A stretch of 64,000 nt of DNA from Natranaerovirga pectinivora. Lineage in GTDB: Bacteria; Bacillota; Clostridia; Lachnospirales; DSM-24629. Of this stretch, positions 17,845 through 27,281 are shown piece by piece. Position 1 is the stretch's first letter; the number at the start of each line of letters is the position of its first letter. Below the pieces are notes generated by a model. The model was not told the origin of the DNA. It was given only the letters and a program-made list of their open reading frames with translations, and did not search any database. The DNA lies in contig NZ_SMAL01000002.1 of NCBI RefSeq assembly GCF_004342165.1, forward strand, positions 124,001 through 188,000, in the 5' to 3' direction. The position numbers were made by a program, and so were the translations under genes.

Positions 17845-19344
17845 TTATGCAGAAGCTTTTGTAGGGTTGCTTAAATCTTGTGTAGACGTCTTTTCATTAG
17901 TATAACCGAAATATACGAATAGAAGAGCCATTAAAGCATAACCAACAACAAATTTATAATCAAACATCCAAGCAATTTCAGGTGCATGCATAAGTCCTAT
18001 TGCAGATAAACCAGCACCTACAAGAGCAGCAATAGTTGCTTTTTTATACTGATTGTCAATAATAAATACCAACATAGTACCCCATACCAATCCTGTAAAC
18101 ATAGCACCGTGACCTAAAGGAATTATTCCAGATGAAAGAACTTCAGATGGGGCACGGAATCTTGTCATTAAGTAATTACTAAAATATGGGAACATAGCAA
18201 TAACAACTGCTGGATAATGTTTCTGTTCTACAGATCTAAACGTTTGAGAAACCATTGAAATACCAACAAAAACTAGAATTGGCGCAATAACTGGTACTGG
18301 AATAATAGCTGATATTGCTGCTATAACACCAAATACAGAAGCCAACAAGAATACAATACCATTTATAATGGAATAACCTCTACCTGCATTCATCCATTTT
18401 GCACCTGTTGAAGCAATGTAAACAGTTGTAGGGAAAACCCCTCCAAACACTGAACCAATCATAGTTCCTACACCATCAGCTAATTGAGCTTCACCAACAT
18501 TGTAATCGTCTCCAGCTGCTGCCATAGATTCAACATTATTCATAGTTTCAATAAAGTTATAAATAGAGATAGGTAATAAAATTGCTAATAAATGAAGCAT
18601 ATCTCTAAATAATAATGACATACCTTGGAATACACCAAAAGTAGGTAATACTGGGTAAAAACCTAAATTAGACAACCCATCAGAAATGGAACTTACCTCA
18701 GCATCACCTAAAATATAAGCCAATGCTGTACCAATAATAATTGCAAATAATGATGCTGGAATTTTAAATGGCATTTTTTTCTTACCAACTAGTCCAATAA
18801 GAATAATACCTAGAACAACCATACCTGGCATAGGCATTTCGTAAGTTTTAAAGAATAATTCAGCACCAATGAAAGCAAAGGCAACCCCTGCTAATGAACC
18901 AAGCATAGCAGCTCTTGGTAAGATTTTACGCATAAAGTTACCAGCCACACTACCTAAACTTTCAATTAAACCACCTAAAAAACAAGCAGCCAGACCAATT
19001 TTCCAAGCCAATTCAGGATCTCCTGTATGTACTAAGGCAGGTCCTAAAACACCAAATAAATAAATGAACATAACTGGTGTACTAATACCATAAGAAAGAG
19101 CAGTAACATCTGTACGATTTTCTTTTTCTGCTAATTTTCTAGCCATACGGGCATAATACAGATTACCAAATAATACGGCTACTGCTGCACCAGGAATAAC
19201 TTTACCAAATACGATACTGGTTGGGAATCCCATTGAAAGCATAAGAACGGCAATTAATACAAAGTTAGCTAGATTGTTTTGAAATAATGCAAAAAAACCA
19301 TCAATATCTTCTTTTTTAAACCATGGATAATTTACTTTTTCCAT
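17845..19344 (-). CDS. NCS2-family purine (xanthine/uracil-type) permease
   Basis: This 499-residue membrane protein of the NCS2/AzgA-like superfamily has about fourteen hydrophobic segments. The core elements ISIYNFIETMNNVESMAAAG and QLADGVGTMIGSVFGG are the substrate-site helices. It is the second gene of an operon with xpt (28 bp between them), and both lie downstream of a guanine-class riboswitch. The cargo is thus most likely xanthine, guanine or hypoxanthine, as for PbuX in bacilli. At 499 residues it is longer than most NCS2 members (about 430). Confidence 0.88.
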   Translation of the reverse strand: MEKVNYPWFKKEDIDGFFALFQNNLANFVLIAVLMLSMGFPTSIVFGKVIPGAAVAVLFGNLYYARMARKLAEKENRTDVTALSYGISTPVMFIYLFGVLGPALVHTGDPELAWKIGLAACFLGGLIESLGSVAGNFMRKILPRAAMLGSLAGVAFAFIGAELFFKTYEMPMPGMVVLGIILIGLVGKKKMPFKIPASLFAIIIGTALAYILGDAEVSSISDGLSNLGFYPVLPTFGVFQGMSLLFRDMLHLLAILLPISIYNFIETMNNVESMAAAGDDYNVGEAQLADGVGTMIGSVFGGVFPTTVYIASTGAKWMNAGRGYSIINGIVFLLASVFGVIAAISAIIPVPVIAPILVFVGISMVSQTFRSVEQKHYPAVVIAMFPYFSNYLMTRFRAPSEVLSSGIIPLGHGAMFTGLVWGTMLVFIIDNQYKKATIAALVGAGLSAIGLMHAPEIAWMFDYKFVVGYALMALLFVYFGYTNEKTSTQDLSNPTKASA

Positions 19345-19372
19345 TTTTTGTATCTCCTTTTTATATTAATTT

Positions 19373-19945
19373 TTAGTTTTCAAAGATTACTTGTCCATTT
19401 TCCATTGCTTTAACTCTTGCAAGAGAATCAACTCTTATGCCATCTTGACGTAACAATTGACCACCTTTTTGAAATGTTTTTTCAATAACAATGCCAATGC
19501 CTTCAAGGGTTGCACCTGCTTGGTCAATGATGTCTTTTAATCCTAAAGCTGCTTTACCATTGGCTAAAAAATCATCTATTACAAGTATTTTATCATTTTC
19601 TTGAATGTATCTTTTAGAGACTCTTATTATGTAACTTTTTTGTTTTGTAAAAGAGTATACTTCACTTTCGTATGTTTCTTGATCTAAATTACGAGATTCT
19701 GTTTTTTTTGCAAATACAACTGGCACATTAAAATACTGAGCTGCTATACAAGCAATGCCTATACCTGAAGCTTCTATTGTAAGAATTTTTGTAATACCCT
19801 TATCTGCGTACAACCTTTTAAATTCTTTACCAATTTCATTAAAGAGTTCAACATCTATTTGATGATTTAAAAAACTGTCCACCTTTAATATATCTGTACC
19901 TTCAACTCTGCCATCTTTTATTATGCGTTCTTCTAATAATTTCAT
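19373..19945 (-). CDS. xpt: xanthine phosphoribosyltransferase
   Basis: This 190-residue PRTase makes XMP from xanthine and PRPP. ILKVDSFLNHQID near the N-terminus, the PRPP loop VIDDFLANGKAA and the terminal IVIEKTFQKGG are close to bacillar Xpt. I place the start at the ATG at 19945 (MKLLEERI), since GAGGAG lies just before it and Xpt proteins begin here; an upstream in-frame TTG at 19960 would include the ribosome site. The gene heads an operon with the NCS2 permease and is preceded by a riboswitch with an intrinsic terminator. Confidence 0.95.
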   Translation of the reverse strand: MKLLEERIIKDGRVEGTDILKVDSFLNHQIDVELFNEIGKEFKRLYADKGITKILTIEASGIGIACIAAQYFNVPVVFAKKTESRNLDQETYESEVYSFTKQKSYIIRVSKRYIQENDKILVIDDFLANGKAALGLKDIIDQAGATLEGIGIVIEKTFQKGGQLLRQDGIRVDSLARVKAMENGQVIFEN

Positions 19946-19969
19946 TGGATCTCCTCTCAATAACTTAAA

Positions 19970-20137
19970 ATAAAAAAACTCCCATATTGGGAGTTAATGA
20001 GTAGTGTTTTTAGGTAAATTAAATAATGTCATAAATCATTATTTTGGTACCCAAAAAACTATATTAACACCCGTAGTCGAATCTTTTACGGTGATTCGGT
20101 AGAAACGCTTAGACCATATCTCTAAAATTATACGAGT
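19970..20137 (-). promoter_or_regulatory. purine (guanine-class) riboswitch with terminator platform
   Basis: Read on the minus strand, 20137-20069 shows the purine aptamer: the conserved TATAAT of J1/2, ATATGG, GTTTCTACC in J2/3, CCGTAAA in the L3 region, and GACTAC closing P1. The C in GACTAC is the specificity base for guanine-type ligands; adenine switches have T. Downstream, a 7-bp stem (19977-19983 with 19989-19995) with seven T is a terminator 27 bases before the xpt ribosome site. GGGTGTTAAT at the 3' side of P1 can pair with ATTAACTCCC ahead of the terminator, giving an antiterminator. This is therefore an OFF switch. Confidence 0.93.
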
Positions 20138-20294
20138 AAATTTTTATTAAGTTTTGCTAATATATGTCGATAATTGTAACTCATATACTTATAAAAATCA
20201 AGAACTTTTTATGGTATTTTATTAAAAAATATATCCAATTTTAATTTGACTTAGTTCACCATTGTAAAAGGGGTATGCCCTATTAATAGAAAAA

Positions 20295-20323
20295 CTGACG
20301 GACATGGATTTTAATGTTATAAT
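20295..20323 (+). promoter_or_regulatory. sigma-A-type promoter for helicase operon
   Basis: CTGACG, a 17-base spacer and TATAAT lie about 75 bases before the helicase start. Confidence 0.6.
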
Positions 20324-20396
20324 AACTATAAATTAGTAGAATAATAAGCCATAAAAATAGTTCAATTAAAAACAGGAAAAAACATATAGAGAAAGT

Positions 20397-21854
20397 GTGG
20401 AAAAGATGAAAAAAAACAGTTTTCAAGAGTATAATTTAAGTGATGAAATATTAAAATCCATTGATATATTAAATTTTAAAGACCCTACTAAAGTTCAAGA
20501 AGAAGTAATACCAACAATATTAGAGAAAAAGGATATTGTAGTCAAATCCCATACAGGAAGTGGCAAGACAGCAGCATTTGCCATTCCTATATGTGAATTA
20601 ATAGACTGGGAAGAAAACAAACCACAAGGGTTAGTGATTGCCCCAACAAGAGAGTTGGCAGAACAGATCAAAGAAGATGTATTTAACATTGGTAGATTTA
20701 AGAGAATTAAGGTCAATGCCATTTATGGAAAATCACCTTTTCATATACAAGAAAAAGCCTTAAAGCAAAAAACACATGTTGTAGTAGGCACGCCAGGACG
20801 TATTATTGACCACATAGAAAGAGGCACCATTGATTTATCTCAGATAAAATATCTTGTAATAGATGAAGCAGATAAAATGCTTGAAATGGGTTTTGTTGAG
20901 CAGTTAGAGACCATTATTAATCATCTATCAAAAGAACGTGTTACAATGTTACTATCAGCCACAATGCCAAAGGAAATTGAGGTCTTATGTAATAATTACT
21001 TAAATAACCCAATTTATACAGAAGTAGAAGATGTGAATCCTTCTGTAGATAGAATTGTTCAAGAAGTATATGAAATAAATCAAGATGAAAAGCTTCAAAG
21101 GTTAAAAGACATTATCATCATAGAAAATCCAGACAGTTGTATTGTATTTTGTAATATGAAAATAGATGTAGATGAAGTTCATAATGGCTTAAAAAAAGGG
21201 CATTATACTTGTGAAAAAATACATGGTGGAATGGAGCAACAAGATCGAATAAGAGTTATGAATGACTTTAGACAAGGCTATTTTAGATATTTAATTGCTA
21301 CAGATGTAGCAGCTAGAGGCATAGATATAGATAGTATTTCATTGGTCATTAACTATGATATACCGAGAGATAAAGAGAATTATATTCATAGAATAGGAAG
21401 AACAGGGCGTATAAATAAAGAAGGAAAAGCCATTACCTTTGTAACAGAAAGAGAAAAAAGATACTTAAATGATATAGAGGCCTACATGGGGAAAAAGCTT
21501 ATTAAAAAAGAAATACCTGATAGTGAAACAGTGAATGAGTATATGGAGGCATTTGAAGAAAAGATCAGTAAAAGGCCACAAGTGAAAGAATTAAAAGGTA
21601 AAGCCTTAAACAAAGAAATTACCAAGATTCACATTAATGCAGGTAAGAAAACAAAAATGAGACCCGTTGATATCGTTGGAACCATTTCCAATATCGATGG
21701 TGTAACGGCTGAAGATATAGGGATAATTAATATAGAAGATCGATCAACTTTTGTAGAAATATTAAACAATAAAGGTGAATTGGTTTACGATGCCCTGCAA
21801 GACAAACCAATAAAAGGAAGACTTAGAACAGTAAGTAAAAAGATTAGGCGTTAG
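20397..21854 (+). CDS. DEAD-box RNA helicase, DbpA/YxiN-like
   Basis: This 485-residue ATP-dependent RNA helicase has the ordered motifs SHTGSGKTAA, APTRELAEQ, TPGRIIDHI, IDEADKM, LLSATMP, then DVAARGIDIDS and HRIGRTGR. The last 75 residues (from MRPVDIVGTISNIDG) look like the DbpA RNA-binding domain, which in YxiN/DbpA recognises 23S rRNA hairpin 92; ribosome assembly is therefore the likely role. The frame opens at GTG 20397, but ATG at 20406, after GGAAAAG, is an equally possible start. It forms a unit with the dehydrogenase gene 12 bp downstream. Confidence 0.92.
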   Translation: MEKMKKNSFQEYNLSDEILKSIDILNFKDPTKVQEEVIPTILEKKDIVVKSHTGSGKTAAFAIPICELIDWEENKPQGLVIAPTRELAEQIKEDVFNIGRFKRIKVNAIYGKSPFHIQEKALKQKTHVVVGTPGRIIDHIERGTIDLSQIKYLVIDEADKMLEMGFVEQLETIINHLSKERVTMLLSATMPKEIEVLCNNYLNNPIYTEVEDVNPSVDRIVQEVYEINQDEKLQRLKDIIIIENPDSCIVFCNMKIDVDEVHNGLKKGHYTCEKIHGGMEQQDRIRVMNDFRQGYFRYLIATDVAARGIDIDSISLVINYDIPRDKENYIHRIGRTGRINKEGKAITFVTEREKRYLNDIEAYMGKKLIKKEIPDSETVNEYMEAFEEKISKRPQVKELKGKALNKEITKIHINAGKKTKMRPVDIVGTISNIDGVTAEDIGIINIEDRSTFVEILNNKGELVYDALQDKPIKGRLRTVSKKIRR

Positions 21855-21866
21855 GAGGTTAGGGTT

Positions 21867-22826
21867 ATGAAAATTGTTGTATACAGCTATAGACCTGACG
21901 AAGAAGAAAACTTTAATAGATTTAGTAAAAAGTATGGCTCTGAATTGATTCTTTGTAAAGAGCCACCAAGTTTAGACAATGCCCACTTGGCCAAGGGATG
22001 CGAATGTATTAGTATCGTTACAACGAAAGTTGACGAAGCCCTATTAAATAAATTCAAAGAAATAGGTGTTAAGTTTATATCCACTAGAACCATTGGGTAT
22101 GACCATATTGACATTATAAGTGCAGAGAAATTAGGCATTGAAGTAGGCAATATCACTTATTCTCCTAGCAGTGTCTCAGAGTATACCATTATGTTAATTC
22201 TTATGTCTATTCGTAAAGTCAACAATATTATTGAAAGAAGTAACATTCAAGACTTTACCATAAAAGGACTAAAAGGAAGGGAGTTGCATAACTTAAGGGT
22301 TGGTGTTATTGGAGCAGGAAGAATAGGTGAGCAAGTCATAAGGAATTTAAGTGGATTTGGTTGTGAAATCTTAGTTTATGACCATAATGAAAATGGAGAT
22401 ATTAAAAAATATGCTGAATATGTATCTCTGGATACACTGTATAAGGAAAGTGACATTATAACTCTTCATATCCCTGCTAATGAGGATAACCATCATATGA
22501 TTAATAAAAGGTCTATATCAAGTATGAAAGATGGTGTTATCATCATTAACACTTCAAGAGGGACATTAGTCAAAACCAGTGATTTGATAGATGGTATTGA
22601 AGGAAAGAAAGTGGGAGGGGCAGCATTAGATGTCATCGAAAATGAGGCGCCTATTTTCTTTAAAGACAAAAAGTGTGAGGTTATAAATCATAGAGAATAT
22701 GCTTTGTTAAAATCCTATCCTAATGTTATACTCACACCCCATACAGCATTTTATACAGACCAAGCAGTTAGTGATATGGTTGAGAACTCTATTAAGAGTT
22801 GTGTTGAATATATGAAGAAAATATAA
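21867..22826 (+). CDS. D-2-hydroxyacid dehydrogenase, D-lactate dehydrogenase/VanH-like
   Basis: This 319-residue NAD-dependent dehydrogenase reduces a 2-keto acid such as pyruvate to the D-hydroxy acid. It has the Rossmann motif GVIGAGRIGEQV, the substrate Arg in INTSRGTLV, the catalytic Glu region VIENEAPIFF and the catalytic His in TPHTAFYTDQAV. STRTIGYDHID and the AFYT ending are especially VanH-like. No D-Ala-D-Lac ligase (VanA) or VanX is nearby, so a fermentative D-lactate role is preferred over glycopeptide resistance. It begins 12 bp after the helicase gene with AGGAGGTTAGGG as ribosome site. Confidence 0.9.
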   Translation: MKIVVYSYRPDEEENFNRFSKKYGSELILCKEPPSLDNAHLAKGCECISIVTTKVDEALLNKFKEIGVKFISTRTIGYDHIDIISAEKLGIEVGNITYSPSSVSEYTIMLILMSIRKVNNIIERSNIQDFTIKGLKGRELHNLRVGVIGAGRIGEQVIRNLSGFGCEILVYDHNENGDIKKYAEYVSLDTLYKESDIITLHIPANEDNHHMINKRSISSMKDGVIIINTSRGTLVKTSDLIDGIEGKKVGGAALDVIENEAPIFFKDKKCEVINHREYALLKSYPNVILTPHTAFYTDQAVSDMVENSIKSCVEYMKKI

Positions 22827-22867
22827 GATTTAAATAAATTAATTGATAAAGCAAAGAGGTAATAAAT

Positions 22868-23065
22868 ATGGATGGCACAAAAAGAAGTAACATAAATATT
22901 GGTGATAAAGTAATGGTTGTACAAAAACAAGATCAAAGTAGTGGTAAGCTAACAGAAGGTGTGGTTATGAAAATACTTACAAACTCACCAAATCACCACC
23001 ATGGCATCAAAGTTATGTTAGAAAATGGAATCGTTGGTAGGGTAAAAGAAATACCACCTAAGTAA
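22868..23065 (+). CDS. ywbE: YwbE family protein
   Basis: This 65-residue basic protein matches the short YwbE (DUF2196) family: INIGDKVMVVQKQDQ, LTEGVVMKILTNSPNHHHGIKV and a GIVGRVKEI end. Its function is unknown; the fold is a small KOW-like barrel, which suggests nucleic-acid or ribosome binding. It lies 41 bp after the dehydrogenase and shares a bidirectional terminator with ilvD. Confidence 0.9.
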   Translation: MDGTKRSNINIGDKVMVVQKQDQSSGKLTEGVVMKILTNSPNHHHGIKVMLENGIVGRVKEIPPK

Positions 23066-23070
23066 GAAAA

Positions 23071-23109
23071 AGAGAAAGGCTTTTAAGGTTACCTTAAGAG
23101 CCTTTCTCT
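23071..23109. terminator. bidirectional terminator between ywbE and ilvD
   Basis: An 18-bp stem with one G/T pair (23071-23088 with 23092-23109) has A- and T-rich flanks and lies between convergent genes. Confidence 0.9.
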
Positions 23110-23116
23110 ATGTTGA

Positions 23117-24802
23117 TTAAAAGTCGTCTGTAACAGCACCTCTTGATGCAGAGGTTACTTGTTTTGCATATTTACCAAGAACACCTCTTGTATAACGAAG
23201 AGGTGGTGCAGTCCATTTTTTTCTTCTAGCTTCTAGTTCTTCTTCAGATACATTAACGGACAGTTCTTGGGTTTCGCTATCAATGGTAATAAGATCCCCT
23301 TCTTCTAATAAAGCAATGGGTCCACCAACTTGAGCCTCAGGAGAAATATGACCTACAACAAAACCATGAGTACCTCCAGAAAAACGACCGTCGGTAATAA
23401 GAGAAACTTTTCCGCCTAAATCTTTTCCAATAACAATGGCACTAATAGAAAGCATCTCAGGCATACCAGGGCCACCCTTTGGACCAACATAACGAATAAC
23501 TATAACATCTCCGGCGTTTATCTTATCTTGTAAAAGGGCTTCCGTCGCTTCTTCTTCAGAATTAAACACTCTTGCAGGGCCGGTCATTTTTTTAATCTGA
23601 AGGCCTGACATCTTACAAACAGAACCTTCAGGGGCCAAATTCCCTTTAAGAACATATAAAGGGCCTGTTGGTTTTAATGGATTGGTAAGGGGTGTAATAA
23701 TCTTTTGATCCTCTGAAAGAGGAGGAAAATCTAAAAGATTCTCGGCAAGTGTTTTGCCAGTAATGGTCATACAGTCCCCATGTAGTAAGCCGTGTTTTAG
23801 AAGTAATTTCATAACACCAGGCACACCACCCACATTACTAAGATCTTGCATAACATATTTACCACTAGGTTTCAAATCAGCTATATGTGGTACTTTTCCT
23901 CTGATCCTTTCAAAATCATCTAAAGTTAAATCAACCCCCACAGAATGAGCAATAGCGATTAAATGTAAAAATGAATTTGTAGAACCACCAAGAGCCATAG
24001 TTAGGGTAATGGCATTCTCAAAAGCCCTTTTAGTCATAATATCTCTAGGATAAATTTCTTTTCTCAAAAGATTCACAACAGCCTTACCAGCTGCTTCACA
24101 TTCTGCTAATTTAATCTTAGCAATAGCAGGATTAGAGGAATTCCCTGGTATGGACATTCCCATAGCCTCGATTGCAGCAGCCATTGTATTAGCCGTATAC
24201 ATACCACCACAAGACCCTGGACCAGGACAAGCTTTACACTCTATATCATGTAACCTTTCCCCATCGATCTGACCTTTATTAAATTGACCAACGGCCTCAA
24301 AAGCAGAAACAATATCAATATCCTTATCATCAAGTTTACCCGGCTGAATGGTTCCACCATAAACAAAAACAGCAGGCAAATTCATCCGCCCAATGGCAAT
24401 CATACACCCAGGCATATTCTTATCACACCCACCAATGGCAACGATACCATCAAAGCGTTCAGCACCCATAACTGTCTCAATAGAATCAGCAATCACCTCA
24501 CGACTAGGAAGAGAAAAACGCATACCCTCGTGCCCCATAGCAATTCCATCAGAAACTGTAATGGTATTAAAAATAAGAGGCGCACCCCCACCATCACGAG
24601 CCCCATCCTTTGCTGCAACAGCCAACTTATCAATATGCATATTACAAGGGGTCACCTGACTCCAAGTACTAGCAATCCCAATCATAGGCTTCTTAAAATC
24701 CTCATCCGTAAACCCAACAGCACGAAGCATAGCTCGATTAGGCGACCGATTCTCACCTTCACTAATAACAATACTACGAATCCTCAAATCCTTATCACTC
24801 AT
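23117..24802 (-). CDS. ilvD: dihydroxy-acid dehydratase
   Basis: This 561-residue Fe-S enzyme makes the 2-keto acids that precede valine and isoleucine. Cluster cysteines are in [10 protein letters not shown] and in the [19 protein letters not shown] segment; the C-terminal [21 protein letters not shown] is the catalytic Ser/substrate region of the family. The length is normal. It is on the same strand as leuC-leuD but separated from leuD by a terminator and a 452-bp gap. It is not next to ilvC, which is not in the window. Confidence 0.97.
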   Translation of the reverse strand: MSDKDLRIRSIVISEGENRSPNRAMLRAVGFTDEDFKKPMIGIASTWSQVTPCNMHIDKLAVAAKDGARDGGGAPLIFNTITVSDGIAMGHEGMRFSLPSREVIADSIETVMGAERFDGIVAIGGCDKNMPGCMIAIGRMNLPAVFVYGGTIQPGKLDDKDIDIVSAFEAVGQFNKGQIDGERLHDIECKACPGPGSCGGMYTANTMAAAIEAMGMSIPGNSSNPAIAKIKLAECEAAGKAVVNLLRKEIYPRDIMTKRAFENAITLTMALGGSTNSFLHLIAIAHSVGVDLTLDDFERIRGKVPHIADLKPSGKYVMQDLSNVGGVPGVMKLLLKHGLLHGDCMTITGKTLAENLLDFPPLSEDQKIITPLTNPLKPTGPLYVLKGNLAPEGSVCKMSGLQIKKMTGPARVFNSEEEATEALLQDKINAGDVIVIRYVGPKGGPGMPEMLSISAIVIGKDLGGKVSLITDGRFSGGTHGFVVGHISPEAQVGGPIALLEEGDLITIDSETQELSVNVSEEELEARRKKWTAPPLRYTRGVLGKYAKQVTSASRGAVTDDF

Positions 24803-25057
24803 AACAAAATCCTTTCATGAAAAATATTAAGCTAATCCCTTAGCACTTATATCATTTTATTAAATAATTTTACCAATTAGTAGCATTTTATTCAAGAAGG
24901 GGAGAGAGAGGCAAAATTAGGTTTATAGAAGAAGTGTTAAACCTCTAAAGGTCTTTAAGGCTTAGAGGTTTAAAATAGAACTTAAAGATACAAAAGGTTA
25001 AAAGTGTTAAAGGATAAAAGGTTTTAAAGGTTTTAAAATAATGGAAACTAAAGCAAA

Positions 25058-25167
25058 GGGATTTTTGACATATATGAGTGTAATAGCGGAGCCAAGGATG
25101 GCGTAGCAAAACCCTAACAACCAAGGATGGTTGTGGGTTTTTGAAACTCATATATGTCAAAAATCCC
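25058..25167. repeat. large cruciform-type palindromic element
   Basis: Perfect 22-bp terminal inverted repeats (25058-25079 and 25146-25167, beginning GGGATTTTTGACATATATGA) enclose two smaller hairpins with the same AGGA loop: GCCA-AGGA-TGGC near 25091-25102 and ACAACCA-AGGA-TGGTTGT at 25117-25134, the second extended by AAAACCC/GGGTTTT. The whole would fold as a three- or four-way junction. It has the look of a mobile palindromic repeat (MITE- or REP-like). No second copy was found in this window. Confidence 0.7.
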
Positions 25168-25204
25168 AAAACGGACAAAAATAAAAACCAAATAATAAAA
25201 AAAT

Positions 25205-25245
25205 CAAAAAAAGCACCCCTGTCACAACAACAGGAGCACTTAATA
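25205..25245 (-). terminator. leuCD terminator
   Basis: An 11-bp stem with G/T pairs (25212-25222 with 25230-25240) is followed on the minus strand by TTTTTTT. Confidence 0.8.
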
Positions 25246-25254
25246 ATAACCTAG

Positions 25255-25848
25255 TTAAATAATCTGATGTTTCTTCTCATATTCACTAATCTTACCCTCA
25301 TGAACCAACGTAAGCCCAATATTATCCAACCCATTCAAAAGCTTATGTCTATAAAATTCATTAACCTCAAACCCAAATTCCAACCCAAGATTATCCTTAA
25401 CAGTCAAATCCTCAAGATCAACCTCTAAGGCATACCCTTCATTATCATAAGCCCTAGCAAACAACTCATCCATTTGCTCACTAGAAAGGGTAATAGGAAG
25501 AATCCCATTATTAAAACAATTATTATAAAAAATATCTGCAAAACTAGGTGCAATAATCACTCTAAAACCATAGTCCTCTAATGCCCAAGGGGCATGCTCT
25601 CTAGAAGAACCACAACCAAAATTTGCTCTAGCTAGTAAAACAGAAGCATCCTTATAACGATCTGTATTAAGCATAAAATCCTTAATAACATTACCAGCTT
25701 CATCATATCTAAATTCATAAAACAAGAATTGTCCAAAACCACTTCTTTCAATTCTTTTTAAAAACTGTTTTGGAATTATTGCATCCGTATCTATATTCGT
25801 TCGATCTAAAGGAGCAACAAGGCCTGTATGTTTAACAAAAGCATTCAT
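25255..25848 (-). CDS. leuD: 3-isopropylmalate dehydratase small subunit
   Basis: This 197-residue swivel-domain subunit works with LeuC in leucine synthesis. [17 protein letters not shown] near the N-terminus, [14 protein letters not shown] in the middle and the [12 protein letters not shown] region are the family landmarks. It starts 14 bp after leuC. The length is that of the bacterial (Gram-negative/bacillar) LeuD, longer than the ~165-residue clostridial/archaeal short form. Confidence 0.97.
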   Translation of the reverse strand: MNAFVKHTGLVAPLDRTNIDTDAIIPKQFLKRIERSGFGQFLFYEFRYDEAGNVIKDFMLNTDRYKDASVLLARANFGCGSSREHAPWALEDYGFRVIIAPSFADIFYNNCFNNGILPITLSSEQMDELFARAYDNEGYALEVDLEDLTVKDNLGLEFGFEVNEFYRHKLLNGLDNIGLTLVHEGKISEYEKKHQII

Positions 25849-25862
25849 ATATTCCTACCTCC

Positions 25863-27281
25863 TTATTGTTTACTATCTAAATCATCAAGATTTCTTACAT
25901 CTACAAAATGACCAGCAATTGCAGCGGCAGCAGCCATAGCAGGAGAAACAAGATGTGTTCTACCACCACGTCCTTGACGCCCTTCAAAATTTCTATTCGA
26001 AGTTGAAGCACATCTTTGACCAGGTTGTAGGATATCTGGATTCATTGCAAGACACATACTACATCCAGATTCTCTCCACTCAAAACCTGCTTCTTCAAAA
26101 ATCTTATGAAGACCTTCAGCTTCAGCTTGTAGTTTTACTTTTTGTGAACCAGGTACTACAATTGCAGTTACATTAGTAGCAATAGTTCTCCCTTTAGCAA
26201 CTGCAGCAGCAGCTCGTAAATCTTGAATTCTTCCATTTGTACAAGAACCAATAAACACATAATCGATGTTAATCTCTTTCATTGGTGTTTTTGGAGTAAG
26301 CCCCATATATTCTAAAGCTTTTTCACAAGAATTTCGATCATCTTTATCTAGAAAATCTTCTGGAGAAGGAACGAAACCATTAATGCCAGATCCCATTCCT
26401 GGGCTAGTGCCCCAAGTTACTTGAGGCTCAAGTGTATTTAAATCAAAGTCTAAAGTGGTATCATAAACAGCATCTTTATCTGTATAAAGCTGACTCCAAT
26501 CTTTAACAGCTGCATCAAAATATGCGCCTTTAGGGGCATGTTCCCTACCTTTTAAGTAATTAAATGTTGTTTCATCTGGCGCTATTAAACCAGCTCTTGC
26601 ACCAGCTTCAATAGCCATATTACAAATAGTCATTCTTTCTTCCATTGTTAAATTCTTTATGGTTTCACCAGTAAATTCAATAACATATCCAGTTGCAAAA
26701 TCAGTACCATATTGACTGATTATCCCAAGAATAATATCTTTAGCGGTAACACCGTATCCCAAAGAACCTTTAACAGCAACATTCATTGTTTTAGATTTTC
26801 TTTGTGGAAGACATTGAGTTGCTAAAACATGTTCTACTTCACTAGTACCGATACCAAAAGCTAATGCACCAAAAGCACCGTGAGTAGCTGTATGACTATC
26901 GCCACATACAATGGTCTTTCCTGGTAAAGTTAAACCTAATTCTGGACCAATAACATGTACAATACCTTGATTTTCACTATTTAGATCAAATAAAGTAATG
27001 CCAAAGTCTTTACAGTTTTGTGATAAAGTATCCATTTGTTGCTTAGAAATAGGATCTGTTACATTATATCTATCTTTTGTAGGTACATTATGGTCCATTG
27101 TAGCAAAAGACAACTCTGGTCTTCGAACTTGTCGATTGGCTAATCTTAAACCTTCGAAAGCTTGGGGAGAAGTTACTTCATGTAATAAATGAAGATCGAT
27201 GTAGATAATGCTTTGGCCTTCACCCTCAGAATGAACCAAATGTTTATCCCAAATTTTTTCATATAGCGTTTTACCTGCCAT
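25863..27281 (-). CDS. leuC: 3-isopropylmalate dehydratase large subunit
   Basis: This 472-residue aconitase-family [4Fe-4S] enzyme isomerises 2- to 3-isopropylmalate. Cluster ligands are in [10 protein letters not shown] and [26 protein letters not shown] is at the N-terminal domain. It has the bacterial two-subunit LeuC form of about 470 residues, matching the long LeuD. Its own sigma-A-type promoter is at 27360-27388, in a region shared with the divergent ilvB. leuA and leuB are not in the window. Confidence 0.97.
   Translation of the reverse strand: MAGKTLYEKIWDKHLVHSEGEGQSIIYIDLHLLHEVTSPQAFEGLRLANRQVRRPELSFATMDHNVPTKDRYNVTDPISKQQMDTLSQNCKDFGITLFDLNSENQGIVHVIGPELGLTLPGKTIVCGDSHTATHGAFGALAFGIGTSEVEHVLATQCLPQRKSKTMNVAVKGSLGYGVTAKDIILGIISQYGTDFATGYVIEFTGETIKNLTMEERMTICNMAIEAGARAGLIAPDETTFNYLKGREHAPKGAYFDAAVKDWSQLYTDKDAVYDTTLDFDLNTLEPQVTWGTSPGMGSGINGFVPSPEDFLDKDDRNSCEKALEYMGLTPKTPMKEINIDYVFIGSCTNGRIQDLRAAAAVAKGRTIATNVTAIVVPGSQKVKLQAEAEGLHKIFEEAGFEWRESGCSMCLAMNPDILQPGQRCASTSNRNFEGRQGRGGRTHLVSPAMAAAAAIAGHFVDVRNLDDLDSKQ

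Larger units (their letters stand above)
24803..25254. other. non-coding gap between leuD and ilvD
   Basis: This stretch contains the leuCD terminator (25205-25245), a large palindromic element (25058-25167), and a purine-rich tract (about 24985-25040) made of AAAGGTTTTAAA-like direct repeats. It also holds a perfect 12-bp inverted repeat (24937-24948 with 24962-24973, TTAAACCTCTAA). In related clostridia leuB often sits between leuD and ilvD; no leuB remnant is recognisable here. The short minus-strand ORF at 24945-25178 crosses the palindrome and looks random. Confidence 0.6.

Noticed and set aside
23108-23130. possible third copy of the GTTGATTAAAAAGCGC tail
   Set aside because: The match GTTGATTAAAAGTCG spans the end of ilvD; the bases encode its conserved C-terminal DDF and stop, and there is no TAGGAA hairpin upstream.
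24284-24820. 178-codon open frame on the plus strand
   Set aside because: It lies antisense inside ilvD, whose protein is fully conserved. The antisense translation is low-complexity (Asn/Thr/Pro/Ile-rich) and matches no family pattern.
24945-25178. 77-codon minus-strand ORF in the leuD-ilvD gap
   Set aside because: It crosses the palindromic element and low-complexity tract, has no ribosome site and no recognisable protein pattern; it is not a leuB remnant.
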